From Dipteris shenzhenensis (Eukaryota; Polypodiophyta; Polypodiopsida; Gleicheniales): 64,000 nucleotides of DNA. The stretch lies in assembly GCA_047967505.1 (NCBI GenBank), contig CM106538.1. One strand, 5' to 3'. Made by a program: the position numbers and the translations under genes. Under the pieces are notes generated by a model, which saw only the letters and a program-made list of their open reading frames with translations, ran no database searches and was not told where the DNA came from. Below, piece by piece: positions 54,517 to 64,000 of the stretch; the first letter of the stretch is position 1; each line of letters opens with the position of its first letter.

Positions 54517-55370
54517 ACTTGGCAAGTTAATCATCCGTGGTCTGACCCCAGGAGGGCAGACGTGGAAGCTCTTGCTTCAGCATGGTCTCAGCGCATGTAT
54601 CCCCCAGAGAGGGGGTGATTGGCAGCCGTCTATCCGGTGGATTTTCACTTCAGCCCCGCTGACTCAGCCCCGCTCCCCCTTCCTCCGCGGCCTCGTCTCA
54701 GTCTGGAGGAAGTTGTGGCACAGCCTCTCTCAGGTTCCCCCCAGCTGCCGAGAGGAGATAGACAGACAGCCCCTGATCTGGAGCAGCCAGGTGACAGATG
54801 ATACAGGTCGCCAGCTTGGAGAGAGATCCCATATCCCATGGGCGCTCTGGGCGCGTGGGCTTGCGCGTTCGCCCCAGGTTTGGAGGGACGTCTATAGCTA
54901 GTTGGGCCTAGGTGAGCTGGCAGCAGCAGTAGGTACGGCACGTGGGATCCAGGCTCGACGAGCGGAGATCGATGCTACCATTCCTGCAGGTTGGAGGATT
55001 CCCATGATCACCAGATAGCTCCTCCCAGGAGATGAGAGGTGGCTAGGGCAGTTCACTCCCCGCGGCATTCCTTTGGTGGTTGCAGGCCTTTTCTCGGACT
55101 CCTCGATTCACTTCTTCTCTGTCGCCGATGGTAGCCGTCTCCAGAGCGGAGAGGCCGTGATCGACCCCCAGCTTCCCTGGCAGCGCCTTCGCATCATAGG
55201 GCTGCAAGGGAAAGCGTGGCATATAGACCCCCGGATGGTTCAGGACCAGGACTGGAGACTCTGGATTTAGGAGGGCCACTCCTTGACAGAGGTGGAGTGG
55301 GACCCAGGGGAGTGGCGCCGGCCACCACTGGAGACCTCAGAGAACCCTACCCCCTTCTTCTCATACAGCG
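54517..55370 (+). pseudogene. LINE A ORF2 fragment, part 1
   Basis: Matches the region after RT in the intact ORF2 (IIRGLTPGGQTWK, RWIFTSAPLTQPRSP, REEIDRQPLIW). Stops at about 54901 (TAG) and 55270 show it is dead. It ends exactly at the chromovirus LTR. Confidence 0.88.
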
Positions 55371-55832
55371 TGTCACCTATCTCTTGATTTCCTCACTGCA
55401 GATATCACGGGAGTAGCACCTTTCATTTCCTCCCAGCCAACTCTGCCAAGACTTCCAAGCAAGAGAGAGAGAGCTGTAAACGAAATCACGTAAAAATTCC
55501 AATCCTTATCTTCTCTCACTAGCCTTAGCAGACCCCAAATCCCTAGATAGATCTAGATGCCACATGTCATCCATATAGGGCCTTCCTAATGCAACATTTC
55601 ACCCCTCTCTTGGGATGCATTTAATTCCTTGCCCCTAGGCACAATCTTTGCACTAGGCCCTTGGTCTCAGATCTATCTAGTCTGGTGCTATCAGCCCTCA
55701 CCTAGGACCTTGACATTAATCCCTCCCGATCACTTACATAAAGCGCAAACACATATATTACAAAGATAGATCCTATAAGGGAAATGTCGACTAATTCTTC
55801 CGAGGTCATGCTACCTCGGCTAGAGCGTAACA
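55371..55832 (-). repeat. Chromovirus 3' LTR
   Basis: 462 bp, TGTCACC at its plus-left end and GTAACA at its plus-right end. It retains 31 bp (about 55605-55637) that the other LTR has lost between CCCC repeats. Confidence 0.92.
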
Positions 55833-55844
55833 TTCCTTCCCTCT

Positions 55845-58800
55845 TCAGACATCAGCGTCCTCGATGATAAAGTCTGGGAACACTCTCCGCAACTGATATA
55901 CGGATTCCCAGGTAGCTTCGGATAGAGGCTGACCATGCCATGCAACCAACACCGTGGGTATCTTCCGATTTCGTATTTGCATTGTTCCTCGGTCCAGGAT
56001 TCTTGTTGGTTTGCGCCTTGCAATATCCTCTATCTCCTGAAACAAAACCACACCTTCGATTAGTGAGTCACCAGTATGTAAAAATTTCTTTAAACGTGAA
56101 ACATGAAAAACCGGGTGCACCTTACACCCCTGTGGCAATTCTAATTTATAGGCTACACTGCCTATTCTCTTTAGAATCAACCACGGCCCACAGTATCGAG
56201 GTGATAACTTAGCACACTCTCCTGAAGTCAATGACTTCGAGTGCGAAGGAATTCTGAGAAAAACTTTTTCTCCTTCTTCAAATACTCTTATAGACCGATT
56301 TTCATCCGCATACACCTTGGCTCTATCCATAGCCTGACGGATATTAGCTCTCGCAAGTGCTAGCATCTCCCGCATCTGAACTACAAAGTTCGCGGCACTA
56401 GGCACTTTCTGAGGTACTCCAACTATAGTTGGATTAGCTGGTCTATAACCATAGTTCAGTTCAAACGGACTGAACCCAGTAGATGAATGTTTCCTATCAT
56501 TGTAGGCAAACTCCAACAATGGCAACCACTTGTCCCATGTATGTTGCCTCAATCACACATATGCTCTCAGCATATCCTCTAAAGTCTGGTTGACTCTCTC
56601 CGTCTGACCATCAGGATGATCCCCACTACTCATTCCCAACTCAGTCCTTAGTGTCTCAAATACCGTTGTCCAAAAGTGACCGGTAAACCTGACATCTCTG
56701 TCTGACACTATGGATCTAGGCAATCCATGCAGACGAAATATATGTCTAATAAACAACTCCGCTACTTGCGGGGCACTAATAGACTCTCTAGTCGGAATGA
56801 AGTGAGCCATCTTGGTTAGACGATCAACCACCACAAGGATAGAATTATACCCTCCTTGCGTTGCAAGTAGCCCTACAATAAAATCCATGGAAATGCTCTC
56901 CCACTTACTTAGTGGTATTTCCAAGGGCTGTAAAAGTCTGGGTGGCTTCACCCGCTCGGCCTTACTTACCTGACACGAGAAACACCGTGTCACATATTCA
57001 TGAATATGCTTTTTCATCTTTGGCCAAAAGAAATCTCGCTTCACGAGATCATATGTCTTCTCGACTCCTGGATGTCCCGCACACGGGCTATCATGGCATT
57101 GTCGAATGACTCTCTGCCTGAGATCATTCTGACCAGGTACTACAACCTTGCCATTCCTAACTAGCATACCATCCCTTATGGTATATCTTGCATAGGTTTG
57201 GCCTTTTCTGGATGCCAGGTCATCCTTTTCATTTTCCCCGGGTTTTAACACATGAGCCTTAGGCCATAAGCTCTGGACAAACTCGTCCACCTTTTGAGTT
57301 TCTCTGATCTCGGTCATTAGAGCACTCTCTAATACCGTGAAACTCAGGTTGTGCATAATGCGAGACAACGCATCAGCTACCTTATTGTCTTTTCCTCTTC
57401 GGTACCGAATCGTTAGATTAAACTCATGCATGAGCTCTGCCCACCTAGCTTGGCGGCCCCTCAAGTCAGGCTGTTTACAGAAATGTTTCAGAGTATCATG
57501 ATCCACATCTACATAAAACTCTGAACCATACAGATAATGCCTCCATGTTTTCAAAGCATGGATAACAGCATACAACTCTAATTCATGAGTTGGCCAATTC
57601 CTTTGAGAGGGAGAAAGCTTCTTGCTTTCAAAGGCTACTGGCCTTCCCTCTTGAAGGAGGACTGCTCCTACCGCAATGCCACTTGCATCGGTTTCTAGGA
57701 ACAACGGTTTCTGGGGATCAACTATTTTTAACACCGGTCCTGAGACCACATCTTGTTTTATGGTGTTAAAACTTTCCTGTTGATTTTGTCCCCAAATAAA
57801 AGGTACTTTATCTGAGGTCAGATCAGTCAATGGCGATACTATTTCGGAATATCCTTTGATATGCCTTCTATAAAACTGGACAAATCCCAAGAATGATCGC
57901 AACAACGCGGTTAGACTCTGAGGGATTGGCCAAGTTAGTATCGCAGCCACTTTCTTCGGATCCATTTCTACCCCCTGTGGAGTAATTATGAACCCTAAGT
58001 ACTCAAGCCTAACCATACACAGTATAGTTTTCTTTTTATTCACGTAAAGACTGGCTTTCCTCAAAGTACTGAACACTATCCTTAAGTGTTCACAATGCTC
58101 AGTAACACTTTTACTGAATATCAAGATATCGTCAATAAAATGTACTACGAACTTTCCGATATACGGACGTAGTAAATCATTCATAAGCATGACGAAGGTC
58201 GCTGGAGCATTGGTAAGTCCGAAGGGCATTACCAAAAACTCATAATGACCAAACCTGCTTCTAAAAGCGGTTTTATGCACATCCTCGGCTCTAATCCGGA
58301 TCTGATGATAGCCGCACTTAAGATCTATCTTGCTGAAAATCACGGCTCCATGTAATGCATCTAGCAAATCATCAATCCGAGCCATCGGATACCTGTGCTT
58401 AACAGTGATATTATTCAATGCTCTGTAATCTATACAGAGGCGGAACGTATCATCCTTTTTCCTCTTTAATATCACTGGTGAAGCAAAAGGTGAGAAACTT
58501 GGTTGAATCTGCCCCAACTTGAGGTATTCTTCCAGTTGCCTACGCACCTCCGCTTCTTCAGTAAAGCTCATTCTATAGGGAGGTCTATTTACAGGTTCTG
58601 CCCCCGGGATCAGCTCAATCTTATGCTGAACTTTCCGTTCTGGAGGTAACCCATAAGGTAGTTCATCCCTAAAACATTCAGAGAACTCCTCTGTTATAAG
58701 ATTAGCCAGCTTGGCCATCTCACCACTTTGCGTAACATCAGTGCTAGCCGAAGACTCATCTACCGACTCTACCGATGCTGTGCAAAGGTATAAAAACTCT

Positions 58801-60545
58801 ACTTGAGCCTTTCTGATTTCCATCACGGAAACCAACGGTCCCTGAGGCATATCTCTTTCACCTCGCAAGACATAAAGCACATCATTCATCTTGAATTGAT
58901 ATACGTGCTTTTTCCAATCAATGGCTGGATTCTTCCTAGAATGCCACGCCATTCCCAGGGCTATATCCGCATGAGCAAGCTTGGTTATTTCAAAATCAAG
59001 CTTCTCAGCATAGTCCTGAATCCGAAGCTCTAACTGGGTAACCCTTTGGTCCCATACTTCAGTTGAACTTCCATCGGCCATCCTGACTGTATACACATAG
59101 TCAGATGGACTTGTCTTTAATTTCAGCCTCTTCACGAGCTTGGAGTTAATCACATTGTGAGTTGACGCTGAGTCAAACAACACAATGACATCATGACTGG
59201 CCACTTGCCCTTTCATTTTGATTAACTCCGTATCATTGAAGGCTGTATACCCCGTTGCTGCGGGCTTAGATAGGATGTTATCAGGTGCACTCGTCACTAA
59301 CTTAGTAACAGACACACAGAACAAACAAGGTACTAACCTCTGAGAAGATCCCGCTAGCTGAATCTGCATCTCTTCCGCTCTGGGACTTCCCTGCATCTCC
59401 ACGTCGCACTCTAAGATCACCATCTCAGCCATCCGACGATCTTTATTACGTGGACAATCTCTCCACTGATGAGGTTGAAGGCAACCAAAGCATGAGCCTT
59501 CTCTCCTCGCTTTTTCCCGCTGTTCTGGGTTGAAGGGAGACTTAGACCAAGCCCGGGCTGCCATTGGAGTTACTTTCCTCTTCACTCCAATGGTGGTACT
59601 TGGTTTAGGAGTTTCAGCCGGTCTCGCCTGCTTGGCTTGACCACTCGGCTGCGAACCACTCCCTCTACTAGTCCACTTCTTCTTAAACCCAGATTTCTTC
59701 GGATACCCATACTGGGTTCCGACCTGTGCAAACCCACTTGGCTTGTTGCCCTTGGCATCCTCGTAGTTCAGGGCTATAGCTATTGCATCATCTAGCGTGT
59801 TCGCGTACTTAGCCCGAACTTCCATTTTTATTCGATCATTCAATCCAAATATGAAATCTTTCACTTGGATTGATTGAGGCAGGGGTTCGTCAACCTTCAT
59901 TACACTCTCTCGAAACTTATCAGTGTATTCTGCCACTGATAAATTTCTCTGACGCAGGTTCCTATATTGATCCCAAGCTCGGGATGCCTCGTCAGGAGGT
60001 AAGAAGTGTTTCCTGAACTCTCTTTTAAACCCCTCCCAGGTAGTGGATGCTATGCCATCTTTTTGTTGTTTAATCCACCACCGATCCGCAGCCTCACTAA
60101 ACATATGGGTGGCCTCGCGGATCTTTTTGATGTCATTTCTGATCTCACAAATGGCGAACGCCTCGTCCCATTTGTGTAACCAGGTCTCAATGACATCGGA
60201 GCTACGGTCGTTCATCCGACCAGAATACTTTTCCGGTCTGTAATTAGCAATATTTGGCACTTTAGCCTTCCTAGGCTCGACCGTATGGACACTAGACTCC
60301 AGTTCCATTGGAGCCTTTCCCTTCTCTTCTCGAGAAGGTCTGGCAGACATACTCTGTAGCACTCTCCTAAGTTCAGATTGCCCTGCGTTGGCTTGTAATT
60401 GCTGCGCTAACAACTGTTGCAAGGCATCTTCCAGCAATGCAATCCTGCCAGATAAAGTGTGAGCTACTGGGCGCGATCCCTGCTGGGTCGGCCGGACTCC
60501 TGATTCACCAGGGTCCCTCCTGGAAGCTCCTTCTTCTGCTTCCAT
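55845..60545 (-). pseudogene. Chromovirus gag-pol with one in-frame TGA
   Basis: Minus strand from ATG 60545. A gag with coiled region (IALLEDALQQLLAQQLQ), capsid, and a knuckle CFGCLQPHQWRDC (C-x2-C-x3-H-x4-C, the short form common in chromoviruses). Protease has LFDSASTHN. RT has the active site FIDD. RNase H keeps all four acids (TDAS, ELELYAV, DVDHD, KVADALSR). Integrase has HHCC and DDE (SMDFIVG, VSDRDVRF, TERVNQ). A single TGA at 56553-56555, just after RAYV, interrupts integrase; the same frame continues to 55845 and ends in a chromodomain (VLVAWHGQPLSEATWESV), which targets insertion to chromatin marks. The stop could come from CGA by C-to-T change. Confidence 0.93.
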
Positions 60546-61541
60546 TTAGTTCAGTAGGTGTTTTGTTTTGGGGCTTTTTTTTTTTTTTAACTTTTAGAAC
60601 ACCCCTAGAACACTGTAATCACAAGCTGACACAATTCAGGGTACTGACACTCTGAACACAATTCCCTATACTAGGGAATTCCTGCAATCCCACATTCACA
60701 CTGATCAAGCATTTAATACAGGCATATCTCACAGATGGCGCTTTTCCCTATACTAGGGAAATTCCTGCAATCTGACTCCGACTGAAGCACACAGGCATAA
60801 TCTGTCCCTGCTACAACATTAAAGCCTCATGCAGGCTGATTACCCTCAAGATCCGTCTATGAAAGCAAAACATCGCCCGACTAATTGAAGAGAAAAAAAA
60901 AACAAAACGAAAGTATTGGAGTTCGAAGAGAGCTCCCTGGTCGTTAACGAACAGCCACGCTCCCTTTTACGACCAGTCTGGAATCACAGTGGAGGTACAA
61001 GCTTTGGTCGTTGGACTAGCGTTTTATGTTGATCAGGCGCCTTCATAAACTAACCAACGTTAGACCCCCTGCTTTCGATCTGTCGAGCTATTCGGGCCAC
61101 CTGGTTTCCCTGCTCACGGAATCCTCAGACGGATCCCTGCCCACGCGACGGGCTACCAGCTGTCAGCTAATTTCTTCGTTAGACCCCCAGGTGTCCGTCA
61201 TGGTTCCGCTGCAGTCTGCCCGTCGACTTGCGCTCCACCAAGTTTCGTCAACTATTTTTACACCTGCGCTTCACGTCTCCTGTGCCTGCCTGGACTCTCC
61301 GTTGATCAGCGATCGATCACGGACTGTCAACGTCAAAGGCCTTACAGGAACCCTCCGTTCCAACGTTCTGCATAGCCCAATCGTGGGTCCACGTGAGCGC
61401 CGCGATTGATCCGTCACCAGCTACCGTATGATCGACGACTCTCTACTGCCGTTAGCCCGTTACTGTTCGTCGACCAGCCAGCCTTCTGATTCGTTTCTTT
61501 CTTCCGCTGACTAGCGTCGATTCGTCTCTCTCCAACCTTCT
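60546..61541 (-). other. Chromovirus leader with two hairpins
   Basis: Between primer site and gag. Two similar perfect hairpins with a 3-nt loop: AATTCCCTA/TAGGGAATT (60660-60680) and TTTCCCTA/TAGGGAAA (60743-60761), each next to ATTCCTGCAAT. Possible packaging or dimerisation signals. An open frame on the plus strand (61026-61409) has no recognisable product. Confidence 0.6.
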
Positions 61542-61553
61542 GCTCTGATACCA
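61542..61553 (-). other. Chromovirus primer-binding site (iMet)
   Basis: Minus-strand TGGTATCAGAGC, two bases inside the 5' LTR edge, matches the initiator-Met tRNA 3' end. Confidence 0.9.
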
Positions 61554-61555
61554 AT

Positions 61556-61986
61556 TGTCACCTATCTCTTGATTTCCTCACTGCAGATATCACGGGAGTA
61601 GCACCTTTCATTTCCTCCCAGCCAACTCTGCCAAGACTTCCAAGCAAGAGAGAGAGAGCTGTAAACGAAATCACGTAAAAATTCCAATCCTTATCTTCTC
61701 TCACTAGCCTTAGCAGACCCCAAATCCCTAGATAGATCTAGATGCCACATGTCATCCATATAGGGCCTTCCTAATGCAACATTTCACCCCAGGCACAATC
61801 TTTGCACTAGGCCCTTGGTCTCAGATCTATCTAGTCTGGTGCTATCAGCCCTCACCTAGGACCTTGACATTAATCCCTCCCGATCACTTACATAAAGCGC
61901 AAACACATATATTACAAAGATAGATCCCATAAGGGAAATGTCGACTGATTCTTCCGAGGTCATGCTACCTCGGCTAGAGCGTAACA
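61556..61986 (-). repeat. Chromovirus 5' LTR
   Basis: 431 bp. Compared with 55371-55832, it lacks 31 bp and has two substitutions near its plus-right end (GATCCCAT versus GATCCTAT, GACTGATT versus GACTAATT). Confidence 0.92.
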
Positions 61987-61991
61987 TAGCG

Positions 61992-62805
61992 CGCGCACTG
62001 GTAGGCGTGCTCTGGGAGCTCTCCAGCATAGGCTACCCACCCAGGCACATAGTTGGTATGCCCAAGGGATATCTCTAGTCTTTCTTCGTACATTCTGGAA
62101 GACTCTTTGGGCAAGTTGGCGGCCGAGGTCTTACTTTCTTTGGATGGTGGTCCACAAGGGGCTACCAGTTGGGAGATGGCTGAGGCAGATGGGGCAGGAG
62201 GGGCACTGCCAGATGTGTTTTCATGAGGAGTCGTCCCTGAAGCACTGCCTTTGGAGCTGTTCGCATGCTCAGACAGTGTGGAAGGGAGTCATGGGGATCT
62301 TAGCGAGGGCTGCACCCGACCTAGGACCGGTCACTTGGGGAGCCGTTTGTTGGTGCAGCACCGAGATGGGACATCACTTGGCTTATAAGTTCTCTTGGCA
62401 GGATCCAGTTTTCATCACGCAGGCCACCTGGGCATACATGGAAAGCTTCCCTTGGCATTTGATAGAGACAGATGCAGGAGCGATGACTCGGCACCAGTTT
62501 GGGAGATCATAGGGAGTATTGTAGGCTGGCATATCTGGACTTCCAAATGCGCGCAGACCTTAGGAGATCAGGCTTCTTCTGCTACCCAAACCCTAGCGGA
62601 CATCTGGAGCACGATCATTCACACGCTCAAGGGTCAGTGGGATCAGATTCAGGGGGAGTCCCGGGCAGGGAAGGAGAAGCGACGGTGCTTCCTTCACGAC
62701 TGGGACCATCAAGAGCTGTTCTTCCAGCACTCTGCTCAGAGTCTTCAGTGGCATTACTCCCCCCCACCATGGCTGTTTGTCCACACTCAGATGATTATGC
62801 CCTGA
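61992..62805 (+). pseudogene. LINE A ORF2 fragment, part 2
   Basis: Continues the LINE after the chromovirus: HKGLPVGRWLRQMGQEGHCQMC zinc-binding part (split, ~62144-62260), WCSTEMG, then after a frameshift near 62.5 kb WEIIGSIVGWHIWTSKCAQ, RGQWDQIQG-like and the conserved end HYSPPPWLFVHTQ, with TGA at 62803-62805. Confidence 0.88.
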
Positions 62806-62935
62806 GAGGCTTGTAATTATTTTGTTACCACGAGCTGTATCCGTTTTATGATTACAGCCCGCTGGCCTTTAGGCCTTCTTGTACTCTCGTTTTCAAGCAA
62901 TATAACTAGCACTACTTTTTGCGGCAAAAAAATAA
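62806..62935 (+). promoter_or_regulatory. LINE A 3' UTR, second copy with hairpins
   Basis: Stem GCTGTA (62834-62839) with TACAGC (62853-62858), then GGCC-ttta-GGCC (62864-62875). The A-tail begins near 62926. The hairpins align with those at 7820-7865. Confidence 0.8.
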
Positions 62936-62948
62936 ATGTAGGGGCATT
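62936..62948 (+). repeat. Target-site duplication, right copy (truncated LINE A)
   Basis: Exact repeat of 54504-54516. Confidence 0.92.
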
Positions 62949-63186
62949 TCGAGGATAGATCAAGGGGACCATATCTTTGGTCAGGATTTTGCCCATTGAT
63001 ACTTCCATGAAGATTCTTCCATCATGAGTAATGAACGGACACCTAATGGTTCTGCGATGGAAAGTCTGTCATGTATTTCAACCCAAGAATTTCAATTACA
63101 AGGGTTTTCCGTTGAGGGATTTTCTGAATACTAAGTAATTCAAGAATTAGGGTTGATAGAAAATTGCAACCCAAAAATTGGCCTCG
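62949..63186. other. No gene seen; right flank of truncated LINE A
   Basis: Non-coding AT-rich sequence that should join 54503 before the LINE insertion. Confidence 0.4.
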
Positions 63187-63737
63187 AGGGGTTCAATTGA
63201 TGGGGTTGTTCGAACAATGATTCCTCGATCTCAACCTAAGATTTTGAGTTCAAGGATACTCAATAGATAAGGTTGATAGAATCATTTACCTTCAGGTACA
63301 CATTTTACTATGCTTGTGTACGGATATGTCAACGGAATTAACTCTCTGGATTCAGGCGTTACTTGATTTCTCGAGGAGACTACTCGACGATATGTAACCT
63401 TGTTTAGATTGAGAGATTTACTTTCCTTGGGTTGGTTATCAAAGATTGTGGCTTTGGCCTTAGATTTTCTTTGATTTGAATCTCATGGAAAGTATAGCAC
63501 ACTCAAACTGATAGTCAAAGTATAGTTATTGGCATGGACTCATCTTCACAGAGAGTTTTCGGGCTTTCTGGTGAACTCAGGAGTGAGTTCTTAGAGGAAG
63601 GGGAGTATGTCATGTGCATGGTGTACCTAGGGTTGGATAGCAGGTTAACGTGGGTTACGGGATAGCATAGGGCTGGATGGCTATTTTTAGCCGAGATTGC
63701 TATATATAGAGATTGATTCATATATAGTGCGTGCTTG
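63187..63737 (+). repeat. Direct copy of the 51074 LTR-like unit
   Basis: Matches 51074-51610 with scattered differences, including the tract ending TATATAGTGC. It then jumps to the part that equals 51863 onward, so about 250 bp are missing. Confidence 0.85.
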
Positions 63738-63911
63738 TAGCCCACGTGCTCGGGGGTGGTCGGGAGGATCGAGGCACCTGCGCTATGATTCTGGTTGTAT
63801 TGAGGCCGCAAGATCTAACCCTATCACTGACCTAGAATCTCGTCCTCAATACAACCAGAATCATAGCGCAGGTGCCTCGATCCTCCCGACCACCCCCGAG
63901 CACGTGGGCTA
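63738..63911. repeat. Perfect 68-bp inverted repeat, 38-bp spacer
   Basis: 63738-63805 and 63844-63911 are exact reverse complements (68 of 68). The spacer and sequence to 64000 are the reverse complement of parts of 51690-51955. The window ends inside the inverted unit. Confidence 0.95.
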
Positions 63912-64000
63912 TCCGCCATGTAGATGGCCAAAGTCCCGGCCTGGGTCCAAGCCCCATCCATCAGTTGAGGAGCGCTCAACTGATCTGCACAATAGCACTG
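63912..64000 (-). repeat. Inverted continuation of the LTR-like unit
   Basis: Reverse complement of about 51690-51780, with the middle section (about 51780-51862) missing. It runs off the window. Confidence 0.8.

Larger units (their letters stand above)
55371..61986 (-). mobile_element. Ty3/Gypsy chromovirus, nested in LINE A
   Basis: 6,616 bp on the minus strand, with canonical TG...CA LTRs. Flanks CAGCG (55366-55370) and TAGCG (61987-61991) are a 5-bp duplication with one change. The order on the minus strand is 5' LTR, iMet primer site, ~1-kb leader, gag-pol in one frame, chromodomain, polypurine tract (55833-55846), 3' LTR. LTRs differ by two substitutions and one 31-bp deletion, so it is young. 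One TGA breaks the polyprotein. Confidence 0.93.
54517..62935 (+). mobile_element. 5'-truncated LINE A copy, split by a chromovirus
   Basis: Starts in the ORF2 region equal to about 6106 of the full copy and ends in the family A 3' UTR and A-tail, flanked by a 13-bp duplication. The Gypsy element at 55371-61986 interrupts it. Removing that insertion leaves about 1.8 kb of LINE. Confidence 0.92.

Noticed and set aside
61026-61409. 127-codon plus-strand open frame in the chromovirus leader
   Set aside because: Antisense to the element, no domain, within an untranslated leader.
1-64000. Search for CRISPR arrays, tRNA or rRNA genes, bacterial operons or ribosome-binding sites
   Set aside because: None seen; the window is eukaryotic repeat DNA. 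The tRNA-like strings found are retroelement primer-binding sites.

Overview
The window looks like nuclear DNA from a land plant with a large, repeat-choked genome. The evidence is an L1-type LINE whose first protein resembles the plant DUF4283 type, a chromodomain-bearing Ty3/Gypsy element, Copia relics, tRNA-iMet primer-binding sites, and one intron-rich plant-type gene. A fern or other seed-free plant is plausible from the mix of LINEs, but the sequence alone does not prove it. Nearly everything is transposable element, much of it nested, and I saw no tRNA, rRNA, CRISPR array or bacterial operon.

Layout. 1-573 is old LTR-derived sequence that also reappears after the first insertion. 574-7923 is a complete LINE (family A) with a target-site duplication and two intact ORFs. 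7937-8290 is an array of short palindromes rich in TTGAC. 8420-9206 holds two 3' ends of a second LINE family (B). 10.1-11.7 kb and 12.1-13.5 kb are broken Copia pieces. 15714-24604 is a very young Gypsy element with 992-bp LTRs that look identical. Its leader carries a chain of small overlapping ORFs, including an intact RNase H, ahead of gag-pol. That element sits in an intron of a minus-strand gene whose exons at 24717-24785, 24917-24978, 25192-25264 and 28109-28161 join in phase; the gene looks like a 2-oxoglutarate/Fe(II) oxygenase-superfamily member. 25.6-27.0 kb is a decayed LINE B copy in another intron. 29.4-35.2 kb is a graveyard of minus-strand LINE B copies, including an ORF1-only derivative. 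37.9-42.3 kb is a large non-coding LTR derivative. 42.3-44.4 kb is a further retroelement body with a PTB-like RRM segment. 44.6-46.9 kb is LINE C, and 47-49.1 kb is another LINE B. 49.1-54.5 kb is a compound repeat zone with a ~760-bp inverted repeat and a small TATA-driven ORF. 54517-62935 is a 5'-truncated LINE A copy, split by a nearly complete chromovirus (55371-61986). The window ends in a perfect 68-bp inverted repeat.

How the parts work together. LINE A encodes an RNA-binding protein and an endonuclease/reverse transcriptase from one mRNA with an ATGA stop-start overlap, and ends in two hairpins kept in the second copy with paired base changes. In the young Gypsy element the pol-internal RNase H has lost its catalytic acids, while a separate RNase H ORF with all four acids lies between the 5' LTR and gag. 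This displaced RNase H and the ORF chain around it are the most unusual system in the window. Limits: all homology calls are from memory of family motifs, and no search or alignment was run.
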